64,000 nucleotides of DNA from Hymenobacter sp. HSC-4F20 (lineage in GTDB: Bacteria; Bacteroidota; Bacteroidia; Cytophagales; Hymenobacteraceae): positions 496,001 through 560,000 of the forward strand of contig NZ_JAHZTD010000001.1 of assembly GCF_019599275.1 (NCBI RefSeq), read 5' to 3'. The notes under the pieces are model-generated. The model ran no database searches. It was not told where the DNA came from and worked only from the letters and a program-made list of their open reading frames with translations. The position numbers were made by a program, and so were the translations under genes. Below are positions 16,768 to 25,547 of this stretch, piece by piece. The stretch's first letter is position 1, and every line of letters starts with the position of its first letter.

Positions 16768-17526
16768 GTGAATCACGCCCAGGTTCGGGCTTTGCTCGAA
16801 GAAAAATACCGTCACTACGACCAGCCCGCCTTTATTGCGGCCGACCCGGTTAGCATCCCGCACCGCTTCACCCGGCGCCCCGATATTGAAATTAGCGGCT
16901 TGTTTGCGGCCTTGCTGGCCTGGGGGCGCCGCCCCACCATCATCAGCAAGTGCCGGGAGTTGCTGCACCGCATGGACAATGCGCCCCACCAGTTCATCAC
17001 CCAGCACCACGACGACGACCTGAAGGGCCTGCTGGGCTTCTGCCACCGAACTTTCTGCGACACCGACCTGCTGTACTTTGTGCACTGGCTCCGCTGGTTT
17101 TACCAAGAACACGAAACCCTAGAGGACGCTTTCCTGGTAGGAAACACGCAGAAGGAGCGGCTGGAAAACTTTCATACCCTGTTTTTTAGTTTGCCCGATG
17201 CGCCCCAGCGTACGCGCAAGCATGTGGCTACCCCGGCCCGCGGCTCGGCCTGCAAGCGCGTAAATATGTTTCTGCGCTGGATGGTCCGTCTTGATGCGCA
17301 CGGAGTGGATTTTGGCCTCTGGACGCGCCTCTCACCTGCCGACCTCGTTTGCCCCTGCGACGTGCACGTGGAGCGTGTGGCCCGCCGCCTGGGCCTGCTG
17401 GCGCGTAAGCAGGTAGATTGGCTGGCCGCCGAAGAGCTGACCGGTCACCTGCGTGCCTTCGATCCTACTGACCCCACCAAGTATGATTTTGCCTTGTTCG
17501 GGCTGGGGGTAGAAGGGGAGATGTAG
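16768..17526 (+). CDS. TIGR02757 (DUF2400) family protein
   Basis: A 252-residue cytoplasmic protein with no signal peptide. Features of the TIGR02757 family are visible: EKYRHYDQPAFIAADPVSIPHRF at the N-terminus, EISGLFAALLAWGRRPTII, the region CKRVNMFLRWMVR in the second half, and PCDVHVERVARRLGLL. The helix layout recalls DNA-glycosylase-like helical folds, and the family has been suggested to be related to them, but no activity is established. It starts with GTG 26 bp after the Sel1 gene, possibly in the same transcript. Confidence 0.85.
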   Translation: MNHAQVRALLEEKYRHYDQPAFIAADPVSIPHRFTRRPDIEISGLFAALLAWGRRPTIISKCRELLHRMDNAPHQFITQHHDDDLKGLLGFCHRTFCDTDLLYFVHWLRWFYQEHETLEDAFLVGNTQKERLENFHTLFFSLPDAPQRTRKHVATPARGSACKRVNMFLRWMVRLDAHGVDFGLWTRLSPADLVCPCDVHVERVARRLGLLARKQVDWLAAEELTGHLRAFDPTDPTKYDFALFGLGVEGEM

Positions 17527-17589
17527 GGCGGAGTAAGAGAGGCCGATCCAGAGCTTTCCGCAAATTCGCTTCCGAGCAGCCTGGCCCCG

Positions 17590-17632
17590 GAGCCGCTAGC
17601 GAGGACGCTGCCGGGCCCCTTGCCAGCGGCTC
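17590..17632 (+). terminator. Possible hairpin after the TIGR02757 gene
   Basis: Arms GAGCCGCTAGC and GCCAGCGGCTC (one mismatch) with a GC-rich loop. No T-run follows, so termination strength is doubtful. Confidence 0.35.
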
Positions 17633-17731
17633 TGCTTCCCAGAGGGCAGGGGTAGTGCACAAAAAAATTAGGAGCCTGTACCCTACACTTTACATTAAAT
17701 AAATTGAATCTTTCCCGGGGTTCCGACTGTT

Positions 17732-17739
17732 TACTTTTG
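17732..17739 (+). promoter_or_regulatory. Candidate -7 box TACTTTTG for mutS2
   Basis: It fits TAnnTTTG and lies about 50 bp before the TTG start in a locally AT-rich stretch. The nearest upstream TTG is at 25 bp rather than 19-20. Confidence 0.5.
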
Positions 17740-17789
17740 CATTCCTTTTCTGCGTAGCACATACGCATACTCTCTAGCACCTTTCTAGT

Positions 17790-20207
17790 TTGATTCTTCC
17801 TCAGAATTTTGAGCAAAAAATAGGTTTCACGCAGTTACGTGAAATGCTGGACCAGTTGTGCCTGAGCGCGCTGGGCCGGCAGTTTGTGGCCAAGATGTCG
17901 TTTCAGGCCAAGGCCGACCAGCTGGAGAAGCTCCTGCTGCAAACCGATGAGTTCCGCCAGCTGCTTAACAGCGGCGCCGATTTTCCCAGCCAGCATTACC
18001 ACGATGTGCACCAGCATCTGGTGCGCGCCAACCTGCCGGGCTCCTACCTGGATGTAGCGGCTTTTTACGCCGTGAAGATGAGTTTGCGCACCATCCGCGA
18101 GGCGCTGTCTTTCTTTACCCGGGCCGAGGAGAGCCTCTACCCCACGTTGCGCCTGTTGGGCATCGGCGTGCAGGTCGACCGGAATCTGCTGGCCAATCTG
18201 GACAAGGTAGTCGACGACGAAGGCCACGTACGCGAGGACGCCTCACCGCTGCTGCGCCAGATCCGGCAGGAACTGATCAACCGCCAGGTGCAGCTGCGCA
18301 AGCAGATTGCCGGCATCCTGCGCCACGCCCGTCAGGAGGGCTGGGTGCCCGAAGGCGCCGAGCCTACTATCCGGGGCGGGCGCCTCGTGCTGCCCGTCAT
18401 TGTGGAGCATAAGCGCCGGGTGAAAGGTCTGATTCACGATGAATCGGCGACGGGCCAGACGGTGTTCATTGAGCCGGAAGCAGTTTTCGAGCTGAACAAC
18501 GACATCAAAGACCTGGAAAACGCCTACCAGCGCGAGTTGGTGCGCATCCTGACCCAGCTCACGGCCCAGTTGCGTCCCCACATTCCGGACCTGCGCAAGG
18601 CCTACCAGTACCTGGGTCTGCTTGATTTCATCCGGGCCAAGGCCCAGTTGGCCCGCCAGCTGGAAGCCACCCGGCCTACCCTCAGCCCGCGCCCCCTTAT
18701 TCGGTGGCACCGGGTGCGGCACCCGTTGCTTTACCTCACGTTCCAGGCCCAGGCCAAGGACGACCCGCGCGAGGTAGTGCCCCTCGATATTGAATTAACC
18801 CATGAGCAGCGCATTCTGCTGATTTCAGGGCCGAATGCCGGCGGTAAGTCGGTGAGCATGAAGACGGTAGGGCTAGTGCAGTACATGCTGCAGTGCGGCT
18901 TGCTGATTCCGGCCGGTGAAGAGTCGGAAGCGGGCGTGTTCGATGATATCTTTCTGGACATCGGCGACGAGCAGAGCCTGGAAAATGACCTGAGCACGTA
19001 TTCCTCGCACCTGCTCAGCATGAAGCAGTTCGTGACCCTGGCCAACAAGCGCAGCCTGGTGCTGATTGACGAGTTTGGTACGGGCACCGAGCCCAGCCTG
19101 GGCGGCGCTATTGCCGAGGCCGTGCTGGAGCAGCTCAACCGGGCCCGGGCCTTCGGGGTCATCACCACCCACTACACCAACCTGAAAAACTACGCCGAGC
19201 GCACCCCCGGCATCATCAACGGGGCCATGCGCTACGACCCCGAGCGGCTGCAGCCCCTCTACCGCCTCGAAACCGGCAAGCCGGGTTCTTCCTTCGCCAT
19301 TGAAATTGCCCGCAAGATTGGCCTGCCCAAGCAGATTGTGGAGCGGGCAACCCAGCTGGTGGGCAAGGACAAAATCCGCTACGACCAGCTGCTGGAGGGC
19401 TTAGAAAAAGAGAAAACCGAGCTGGAGCAGCGCACCGCCGAAGCCGCCAAGCAGGAGCGGCGCATGAAAAAAGCCGCCCAGGAATACCAGGACCTCAAGA
19501 AGTACCTCGACGAAACCACCCTGGACGTGCTGCGCGACGCCAAGTCCAAGGCCAAGCTCTTGCTGAAAGACGCTAATCAGCAGATTGAGGCCACCATCCA
19601 GGAAATCCGCATCGGGCAGGCCGAGAAGGAGCGCACCAAGGAAGCCCGCGGCAAGCTGGATACCTTCGTGCGCGAAAAGCTGCAGATTGAGCCGCCCAAG
19701 CCCCGGGCCTCCCGTGAGCTGGCCGACCCCACTACCCTCAAGCCCGGCGACAAAGTAGCCCTGCTCGGGCAGGAAGGCCACGGCGAGATTATGGCCGTGA
19801 AAGGCAAGACGGCGGAGGTGTCTTTCGGGGGGCTGAAAACCATTGTGAAGGTGAATCAGCTAGAAAAGCTCACGCGCTCCGAGATTCGGGAGCGGGAAAA
19901 GGAGGCGGCCCGCAAGGCTCCGGCCCAGCACGCTACCCTTGACATTACCGGCCGTATGTCGGGCTTCAACACCACCCTCGACTTGCGCGGGGAGCGGGCC
20001 GAGGATGCCCTCAACAAAATCATGGCCTATGTGGATGATGCCGTGATGCTGGGCATTCCCGAAATCAAGATTCTGCACGGCCGCGGCAACGGCGTGCTCC
20101 GCCAGGTAGTGCGCGACTACCTGCACCGCACCCGCCAGGTTGCCAGCGTCGCGGACGAGCACGCCGACCGCGGCGGCGACGGGGCCACGGTGGCCGTGCT
20201 GAAGTAG
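17790..20207 (+). CDS. mutS2: Endonuclease MutS2 (ribosome/recombination-associated ATPase)
   Basis: An 805-residue protein. The MutS-type clamp region is followed by the ATPase: Walker A ISGPNAGGKSVSMK near residue 345, Walker B SLVLIDEFGTGTEP near 420, and the ABC-type HYTNLK loop. A long coiled coil covers about residues 520-620. The C-terminal Smr domain (LDLRGERAEDALNKI, ILHGRGNGVLRQVVRDYL) is the nuclease part. MutS2 suppresses recombination and, in Bacillus, splits collided ribosomes. The start is TTG: the frame is closed by TAG at 17775, and TTG 17790 gives ILPQNFEQKIGF, the usual family N-terminus. Confidence 0.96.
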   Translation: MILPQNFEQKIGFTQLREMLDQLCLSALGRQFVAKMSFQAKADQLEKLLLQTDEFRQLLNSGADFPSQHYHDVHQHLVRANLPGSYLDVAAFYAVKMSLRTIREALSFFTRAEESLYPTLRLLGIGVQVDRNLLANLDKVVDDEGHVREDASPLLRQIRQELINRQVQLRKQIAGILRHARQEGWVPEGAEPTIRGGRLVLPVIVEHKRRVKGLIHDESATGQTVFIEPEAVFELNNDIKDLENAYQRELVRILTQLTAQLRPHIPDLRKAYQYLGLLDFIRAKAQLARQLEATRPTLSPRPLIRWHRVRHPLLYLTFQAQAKDDPREVVPLDIELTHEQRILLISGPNAGGKSVSMKTVGLVQYMLQCGLLIPAGEESEAGVFDDIFLDIGDEQSLENDLSTYSSHLLSMKQFVTLANKRSLVLIDEFGTGTEPSLGGAIAEAVLEQLNRARAFGVITTHYTNLKNYAERTPGIINGAMRYDPERLQPLYRLETGKPGSSFAIEIARKIGLPKQIVERATQLVGKDKIRYDQLLEGLEKEKTELEQRTAEAAKQERRMKKAAQEYQDLKKYLDETTLDVLRDAKSKAKLLLKDANQQIEATIQEIRIGQAEKERTKEARGKLDTFVREKLQIEPPKPRASRELADPTTLKPGDKVALLGQEGHGEIMAVKGKTAEVSFGGLKTIVKVNQLEKLTRSEIREREKEAARKAPAQHATLDITGRMSGFNTTLDLRGERAEDALNKIMAYVDDAVMLGIPEIKILHGRGNGVLRQVVRDYLHRTRQVASVADEHADRGGDGATVAVLK

Positions 20208-20225
20208 GCGGCCGCAGTTTCCACG

Positions 20226-20233
20226 TACCTTTG
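20226..20233 (+). promoter_or_regulatory. Candidate -7 box TACCTTTG for rlmF
   Basis: It matches TAnnTTTG but has no TTG at 19-20 bp upstream, because that position is still inside mutS2. It lies before the hairpin at 20251-20281. Confidence 0.4.
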
Positions 20234-20250
20234 CCTTTTAAGGCCCCTAC

Positions 20251-20285
20251 AGAGCCCGTTGCGTTCCGCGTAACGGGCTCTTTCT
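20251..20285 (+). terminator. Hairpin between mutS2 and rlmF
   Basis: Stem AGAGCCCGTT/AACGGGCTCT with an 11-nt loop, followed by TTCTTCC. Most simply it is the mutS2 terminator; if the box at 20226 is used, it would also sit in the rlmF leader. Confidence 0.75.
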
Positions 20286-20306
20286 TCCCGTAACCCCAAC
20301 CCCAGT

Positions 20307-21236
20307 ATGCACCCTCGTAACCCCCATGCCGCCCGGTATAATTTCGCCCAGCTTATCGGCGCTAGCCCCGAGCTGGCTGCTTTCGTCATTCCAAATCCGA
20401 CCGGCGACGACAGCATCGATTTTGCTAATCCCGCCGCCGTGAAGGCCCTGAACCGGGCGCTGCTCAAGCAATTCTACGGCGTAGCGCACTGGGACGTACC
20501 TGCTGGCTACCTCTGCCCGCCTATTCCCGGCCGCGCCGACTACATTCACAACGCGGCCGACCTGCTGGCCGCTGACTTTGGCGGGGTAATTCCGCGGGAT
20601 AAGTCGGTGCACGTGCTGGACGTGGGGGTAGGGGCCAACTGCGTGTATCCCATCATCGGCACGCAGGCGTACGGGTGGCGCTTTGTGGGCTCAGAAGTGG
20701 ATGCGGTGGCGCTTAAGTCGGCCAGAAGCATGGTGGCGGCCAACCCCGGCCTGGGGGGGCGCGTTGACCTGCGCCTGCAAACCCACGCGGCCTATATCTT
20801 TGAGGGCATTGTGAAGCCCCGGGAAGAGTTTGACCTGGTACTGTGCAACCCGCCCTTCCACACCTCGGCCGCCGATGCCGCGGCGGGCAGCCGCAAGAAG
20901 GGCCGCAACCTCGGCTACGCCAAAACTAAGTCGGCAGAGCCACTGCTCAACTTTGGGGGGCAGAACACGGAGCTGTGGTGCGAAGGCGGGGAAGAAGGCT
21001 TCCTAAAGCGGATGGTGACGCAAAGCGTACCACTGGCCTCCCGGGTACTCTGGTTTTCCTCGCTTATCTCCAAAAAGGAAACTCTACGCAGCGCCCACTA
21101 TTTTCTGGGCCAAGTGGGGGCCGCGGAAGTAAAAGTGCTCGACATGACGCAAGGTCAGAAAGTAAGCCGGGTAGTAGCCTGGACCTTCCAGGAGGAGGCC
21201 CAGCGCCAGGCCTGGGCCGAGCGGCGCTGGAAGTAA
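20307..21236 (+). CDS. rlmF: 23S rRNA (adenine1618-N6)-methyltransferase
   Basis: A 309-residue class I SAM-dependent methyltransferase. The family N-terminus HPRNPHAARYNFAQLI is followed by the SAM-binding loop VLDVGVGANCVYPIIG (near residue 105), VGSEVDAVALKSA, and the catalytic NPPF tetrad in DLVLCNPPFHTS (near residue 175). The later ELWCEGGEEGFLKRM and LWFSSLISKKETL are specific to RlmF. It modifies A1618 (E. coli numbering) of 23S rRNA. The length is normal. No partner genes are nearby. Confidence 0.95.
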   Translation: MHPRNPHAARYNFAQLIGASPELAAFVIPNPTGDDSIDFANPAAVKALNRALLKQFYGVAHWDVPAGYLCPPIPGRADYIHNAADLLAADFGGVIPRDKSVHVLDVGVGANCVYPIIGTQAYGWRFVGSEVDAVALKSARSMVAANPGLGGRVDLRLQTHAAYIFEGIVKPREEFDLVLCNPPFHTSAADAAAGSRKKGRNLGYAKTKSAEPLLNFGGQNTELWCEGGEEGFLKRMVTQSVPLASRVLWFSSLISKKETLRSAHYFLGQVGAAEVKVLDMTQGQKVSRVVAWTFQEEAQRQAWAERRWK

Positions 21237-21299
21237 TCCGTGGACAGGAGGTATTCGCTTCGGTTTTGCGGAAACTGTCAACTTTCCGCCTAAGGCAAC

Positions 21300-21623
21300 T
21301 TACCTAGCATGCGGCCCCGCATCGCTGCCGAAAAATAAGAGCAGCGCTACAAATGGCGCGAACAGGTACACGGCAACGGCCACCCCGTAGGCTATAGCTG
21401 CGCCGAAGTGTTTGTTGAGGTACAGCTTAACCATCAGCAGTAGGTTTGCTGCCCCACCCAAAAGGTAAATGCTACAACCAGCCCGCAGCGCAGTCTTATC
21501 CGACAGGGTGAACAAGGAAGTGCCTGCGGTATCATTGTGCATGTAGCCAAGGATAAGCAGGATGGTTAGTATCCCACTGTTGATAGCCAAACAGCGCGCA
21601 TAAGTATTGAGGTAGAAATCCAT
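21300..21623 (-). CDS. Small membrane protein of unknown function
   Basis: A 107-residue protein with three or four hydrophobic segments: CLAINSGILTILLILGYM, AGCSIYLLGGAANLLLMVKLYL, AIAYGVAVAVYLFAPFVALLLFFG. It has no cleavable signal peptide and a polar middle loop. It fits the layout of many uncharacterised four-helix inner membrane proteins of Cytophagales; no family is named with confidence. The ATG at 21621-21623 is preferred to the TTG just before it. It converges on rlmF. Confidence 0.65.
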   Translation of the reverse strand: MDFYLNTYARCLAINSGILTILLILGYMHNDTAGTSLFTLSDKTALRAGCSIYLLGGAANLLLMVKLYLNKHFGAAIAYGVAVAVYLFAPFVALLLFFGSDAGPHAR

Positions 21624-21687
21624 CAAGGCCGGAGAATGCTAGGCTTCCTTACTGGCAGCCCTGTGTTCAGCCCTGATAAGATAGAAT

Positions 21688-21722
21688 AAAAAAGGCCGTT
21701 CCCACCCGGGAACGGCTTTTTA
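21688..21722 (-). terminator. Terminator after the PLD-fold gene
   Basis: Stem GCCGTTCCC/GGGAACGGC with A-T extensions, followed on the minus strand by TTTTTTATTC. It lies about 20 bp after the stop at 21745. Confidence 0.9.
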
Positions 21723-21744
21723 GTTTATCGTGCGCGAAGAAAAA

Positions 21745-24024
21745 CTACTCTACTACCACCCGGCTAACCTGGGTAGATTCAGCTGTTTCAATTTGTACCA
21801 GGTAGAGGCCGGCGCGCAGGGCCGAGGCATCCACGCTTACTTCCTGGCCGTTCAGGGGTTTGGTCTGTTCGAGCACCACGCGGCCGGTCGCGTCGCGCAG
21901 CACTACGCGGGCAGTGCGGGCCGTGCTCTGTTGCACGCGCAGCTGAAACTTGCCGCTGGTGGGGTTGGGGTACACCTGCACGGCGCTTTGCTGCACAGTT
22001 TTCTTATTGCTCAGCACCAGGCTGCACACCTGCACGCCGCGGTTCTGCTCGGCAATGCGGGCCGCGAATTCCTGGTAATACTGGTTTACGATGCGGGCAT
22101 CGTGCACGATGAGCGTGTTTTCGTCATTCTCCGTATCGGCCGAGAGCGACCAGTTATGCGAGCCCACGAACACCTGCGGGTCCGACTGCGAGGCGCCGGC
22201 ATCCACGATGGCGTACTTGTGGTGCATGATGCCATTCGTGTTCTTCACCAGGGCCCGCTCGCCCAGGGCCGTGCGGATGGTGCGCAGAATGGCGCCTGTG
22301 CCCGTGTTGCTGGTGTCATTCACGAGTACCTCGGAGCAGGCCGCAATGTTGCGGGCCCGTACCTGGTCCACGATGGCGCGGCCCAACTCCGTGCGGGTAA
22401 TGAGCATGGTGGCAATGTGCAGGTCGTTGTCGGCCGACTGAATGGCCTGAATCAAGCGGCCGTTTACCTGGTCGGTGGGCGAAAACCAAGACTCTACCTG
22501 CTTGCCGCCAATGACAAAGTAGTGGGGCGTGTTGTCGGTTTTGGCCGAGCCGAAACGGGCTGTAGCTTGGGTGCCGCTACCCCACATTTCATTGAACTCC
22601 AGGGTGTAAGTGCGGGCCAGAGCCTGGTCCTGCACGGCAATAGCATTGTTACGGTCAGTGGAAAGCTGAGCCGGGGTCCAGTTCGTGGACCCGGTCCAGA
22701 CCCACGGTACGTTCGGGTTCGAGTCTTCGGCGTCAATCACCACAAACTTGTTGTGCATGATGTTCTGCTGGGTCTGGCGGCCGATGCGCGGGATGGCCGC
22801 ATTCAGGCCCTGAATACTGGCGTTGGTATTGTCGTTTTCGTAAAGGACGCGCACTACCACGTTGCGGGCGTGGGCTGCATTCACAGCGTCCAGAATAACG
22901 GGGCTGTTCCAGTTATAAATAGCAATATCCAGGGTTTTGGTGGCCTTGCTGATGTAGCGGGCTACCGTGTCGGCAATGGCGCCATTGGCCAGATAGGTAG
23001 CCGCATTACCGGGCAGGGCCAGCGCCGCATTCACCGAGTTGGTAAAGTAAGAGCGCATCTTGCCCGACGAGAGCGAAGCCGTCACCATGGGCACCGCCCG
23101 CGACTCCGAAGTGCCGACGCTGTTCGTCGCCGAGGCCTTTACGTAGTAAATGATACCGGGCTGTAAGCCTGTCAGGGCAATACTATGCTCGCGGCTAGCG
23201 GTAGTCGAGCCAGTTACGGTAGTAAACGGACCGGCCAGGGAGGTAGCGTATTCCACCTTCGCAGTGCCCAGGTTTTCGGTGCTGAAGTTTACCGTGAAGC
23301 CGGACGTGCTGATGCCCGAGGGGGTAGGCGCGCTAAGCAAGTTAGGCGTGCCGCCCAGGATGAAATCCTGGTAGCGGCGGGGTAGCAACTGATAGCCGCC
23401 GGTGCCGGAGTTGCTAAACTGACTCATGATGCCAAGCACGTCGAACTGCCCGCTGGGAGCCGGCTTGCCCACAATGTCGTTGCCAGCGTTGCCGGCCGCA
23501 GCTGTGCGCAGCGTGGCTCCTGTCTGGCCGTTGAGCAGGTAGTTGGTGGTACCCCCAAAAGTGCCCACCGCCGCGCCGGCGCTGGTGGTGATGGAGGTAT
23601 TCTTGTTGATGCGCACCACCCGCGACTCGTACTGCTCGGCGAAAACCGAGGTAAGGGCCGACGCATCTACGGTGGCGGCCGGGCGGATAACGCGGTTCTG
23701 GGCCAGCACGGTCACACTCGTGACGGGGTCCATTTCCAGCAGGCCGCTGTAGTTTTTCAGCGTGCCACTGATTTCGATACTGTCGCCCGGCACCAGCGCC
23801 GAGAAGCCGGCCGCCGAGGAAGAGTATGCCGCCAAGCCTGCCGTACCATCTTGCAGGTAGCGGATAATACCTAGTTCGGAGCCGTTGGTTACCACGCCGC
23901 GCACCGTTACGGTAGCGCCTACACCAGCGGCGCGAGCTGCTGCTACGGTTTGCACTGTCTGGGCCATTGCCGGACGCAACGTCGTGCCACTAGCCAACAG
24001 CGCCAACAGAGTAATTTTCTTCAT
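21745..24024 (-). CDS. Secreted OB-like/FN3/double-PLD enzyme with type IX sorting domain
   Basis: A 759-residue modular secreted protein. Signal peptide (KKITLLALLASG...AMAQ); an OB-fold-like domain (VGATVTVRGVVTNGSELG, LVPGDSIEISGTLKNY) that in other proteins accompanies nucleases; a fibronectin III domain at about 235-315; two phospholipase D-type half-sites at about 345-500 and 520-660, each with an HxKxxxxD motif (MHNKFVVIDAEDSN, MHHKYAIVDAGASQ) followed by GSTNW and GSHNW; and a C-terminal type IX sorting domain (VYPNPTSGKFQLRV). Both catalytic motifs are complete. The architecture is closer to secreted nucleases than to lipases, but the substrate is not known. The ATG at 24024 fits the signal peptide better than the one at 24090. 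Confidence 0.9.
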   Translation of the reverse strand: MKKITLLALLASGTTLRPAMAQTVQTVAAARAAGVGATVTVRGVVTNGSELGIIRYLQDGTAGLAAYSSSAAGFSALVPGDSIEISGTLKNYSGLLEMDPVTSVTVLAQNRVIRPAATVDASALTSVFAEQYESRVVRINKNTSITTSAGAAVGTFGGTTNYLLNGQTGATLRTAAAGNAGNDIVGKPAPSGQFDVLGIMSQFSNSGTGGYQLLPRRYQDFILGGTPNLLSAPTPSGISTSGFTVNFSTENLGTAKVEYATSLAGPFTTVTGSTTASREHSIALTGLQPGIIYYVKASATNSVGTSESRAVPMVTASLSSGKMRSYFTNSVNAALALPGNAATYLANGAIADTVARYISKATKTLDIAIYNWNSPVILDAVNAAHARNVVVRVLYENDNTNASIQGLNAAIPRIGRQTQQNIMHNKFVVIDAEDSNPNVPWVWTGSTNWTPAQLSTDRNNAIAVQDQALARTYTLEFNEMWGSGTQATARFGSAKTDNTPHYFVIGGKQVESWFSPTDQVNGRLIQAIQSADNDLHIATMLITRTELGRAIVDQVRARNIAACSEVLVNDTSNTGTGAILRTIRTALGERALVKNTNGIMHHKYAIVDAGASQSDPQVFVGSHNWSLSADTENDENTLIVHDARIVNQYYQEFAARIAEQNRGVQVCSLVLSNKKTVQQSAVQVYPNPTSGKFQLRVQQSTARTARVVLRDATGRVVLEQTKPLNGQEVSVDASALRAGLYLVQIETAESTQVSRVVVE

Positions 24025-24318
24025 CAAATTGGAAGGAATGAAAGAAATGGGAATGAAATGGTAAGCGAAGACTGCCACAAATATCTTCATCTTGCCCCGA
24101 ACAATCAGCGCCTGAATAAGAAGATTTTGAGAATTTATAAGTATGGTAATATTTAAGATAAATATCTATCCTTCATATATTTAAAACTAATCATCCGTCT
24201 GCTCTCAGCCCCCAAAGCACGCTGGCCGCAGCGGGTACAGGAAGCCAGCTGCCCGGGGTAGGCACATGGCTCCGTACTCGCTGCGGCCAGCATACAAGGG
24301 GAAGAACAGAAGCCCGGG
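24025..24318. other. AT-rich promoter region and inverted repeat upstream of the PLD gene
   Basis: The stretch at about 24110-24195 is strikingly AT-rich for this genome and probably carries the PLD gene promoter. An inverted repeat follows at 24221-24291. Confidence 0.5.
24221..24291. repeat. Inverted repeat after the core-less PLD paralogue
   Basis: Arms of 18 bp (24221-24238 and 24274-24291; 17 of 18 pair, core GCTGGCCGCAGCG) with a 35-nt loop. No T-run follows on the minus strand, so it is not a typical terminator. Confidence 0.7.
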
Positions 24319-25347
24319 CTAGGGCCGCCCGGCTAGGCGCTTTTTTGTGTCGGTAATCATAGGAACAGCAGCCGAGCTGGACGTACCCACGGCGTTGGTG
24401 GATGATACGCGCACGTAGTACACCGTACCTGGCTCCAGGTTAGCCAGTTCCACCGTGTGGGTGATAGTAGCGGCGGGCAGACTGACGACCGTGCCCAGGG
24501 CCGCCGTTTTCCCGTACTCCACTTTCGTCGTGCCGGGGTTGAGCGTCTGGAACGTGACCGTGAAGCCATTGCGGTGAATGGCGGTGGGAACTGGCTCGCC
24601 CTGAATAACGGGCAAGCCCCCGGCCACCGAAAAGTCGCTGAACTGGCGCGGCAGCAACTGGTAGCCGCCCGTGCCGCTCTGGGCAAACTGGCTTAACGTT
24701 CCTACTAAATCAAAGGGGCCGGCGGGCGGGGTTTTGTCCACAATGCCTCCTGCTCCCGTAGAGGCCACGTTCACCCGGAGGGGAGTGCTACGCTGCCCGT
24801 TGATATAGTAGTTGGTATTGCCCTTCAGGGCCTCGGCTGGGGTACCAGCCGGGGTAGTGAGGCTGCTTACACCCGTGATGCGCAGCAGGCGCCCCTCGTA
24901 CGCCTCCTCGAATACCTTGCTTACCTCAGCAGCCGGCACGGTTACAGCTACTACTGGGCGGCCGGCGGCCAGCTTCTGCACGCTGGTTACAGGATCCATT
25001 TCCAGCAAGCCGTTGTAGTTTTTCAGCGTACCCGTTACCAGCACACTGTCGCCGGGTACCAGGGCGTACAAGTCGGAGTTCGTAGTGGAGAACAGGGCCA
25101 GCCCGTGGGTGTGGTCTTGCACGAAGCGCAGCTGGCCCAATTCCGGGCCGTTTTCAATAATGCCCCGCACGGTAACGGTAGCGCCGGGCCCCGCCTGCCG
25201 GGCGGCAGCAATAGTGGTTTGGGGTTGAGCCGGGGCCTGTACGGCCGCCGCAGGTTTCGCCGCGGGCTTGGCGGAGCGGGCAGGGCGTTGAGCCTGAGCT
25301 AGGAGGGAAGTGGAGAAAAGAAGAGAGGGTAGTAGAAGTCGTTTCAT
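24319..25347 (-). CDS. Exported OB-like/FN3 protein, paralogue of the PLD enzyme lacking its PLD core
   Basis: A 342-residue protein with a signal peptide (KRLLLPSLLFSTSLLAQAQ) and a Pro/Ala linker. The remainder is homologous end to end with the first part of the neighbouring PLD-fold protein. Shared blocks include GATVTVRG, ALVPGDS, GLLEMDPVTSV, NGQ and SGTGGYQLLPR, and the FN3 domain ends AVPMIT versus AVPMVT. Immediately after that point the reading frame stops (KKRLAGRP), exactly where the PLD core starts in the neighbour, so both the catalytic core and the type IX sorting tail are absent. It could be a binding-only partner or the remains of a tandem duplication. The reading frame is intact, with normal codon use. 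Confidence 0.85.
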   Translation of the reverse strand: MKRLLLPSLLFSTSLLAQAQRPARSAKPAAKPAAAVQAPAQPQTTIAAARQAGPGATVTVRGIIENGPELGQLRFVQDHTHGLALFSTTNSDLYALVPGDSVLVTGTLKNYNGLLEMDPVTSVQKLAAGRPVVAVTVPAAEVSKVFEEAYEGRLLRITGVSSLTTPAGTPAEALKGNTNYYINGQRSTPLRVNVASTGAGGIVDKTPPAGPFDLVGTLSQFAQSGTGGYQLLPRQFSDFSVAGGLPVIQGEPVPTAIHRNGFTVTFQTLNPGTTKVEYGKTAALGTVVSLPAATITHTVELANLEPGTVYYVRVSSTNAVGTSSSAAVPMITDTKKRLAGRP

Positions 25348-25494
25348 CAAACGAACAGGTTGTGAGGGAAGCAGAGTCGAAAAGAAACTGCCTGCGCCAA
25401 GCAAGCTGAGCAGTACCCCGCGCAGACGAGGTAAAACTACGGCATTCCGGACCCAAAATGCGCAGGTAGCGTTCAGCTACCAGAAAAATTCCCG

Positions 25495-25536
25495 CTAAAA
25501 AAGAACGCCCCACGTACCAGGCTGGTAACTGGGGCG
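25495..25536 (-). terminator. Terminator after murB
   Basis: Interrupted stem CGCCCCA..TACCA / TGGTA..TGGGGCG, followed on the minus strand by TTCTTTTTTA. Confidence 0.8.
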
Positions 25537-25547
25537 GTCAGGAAAAG

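Noticed and set aside
21730..23166. Long plus-strand frame opposite the PLD gene
   Set aside because: His/Gly/Val-rich shadow of a GC-rich gene; the PLD motifs on the other strand are unambiguous.
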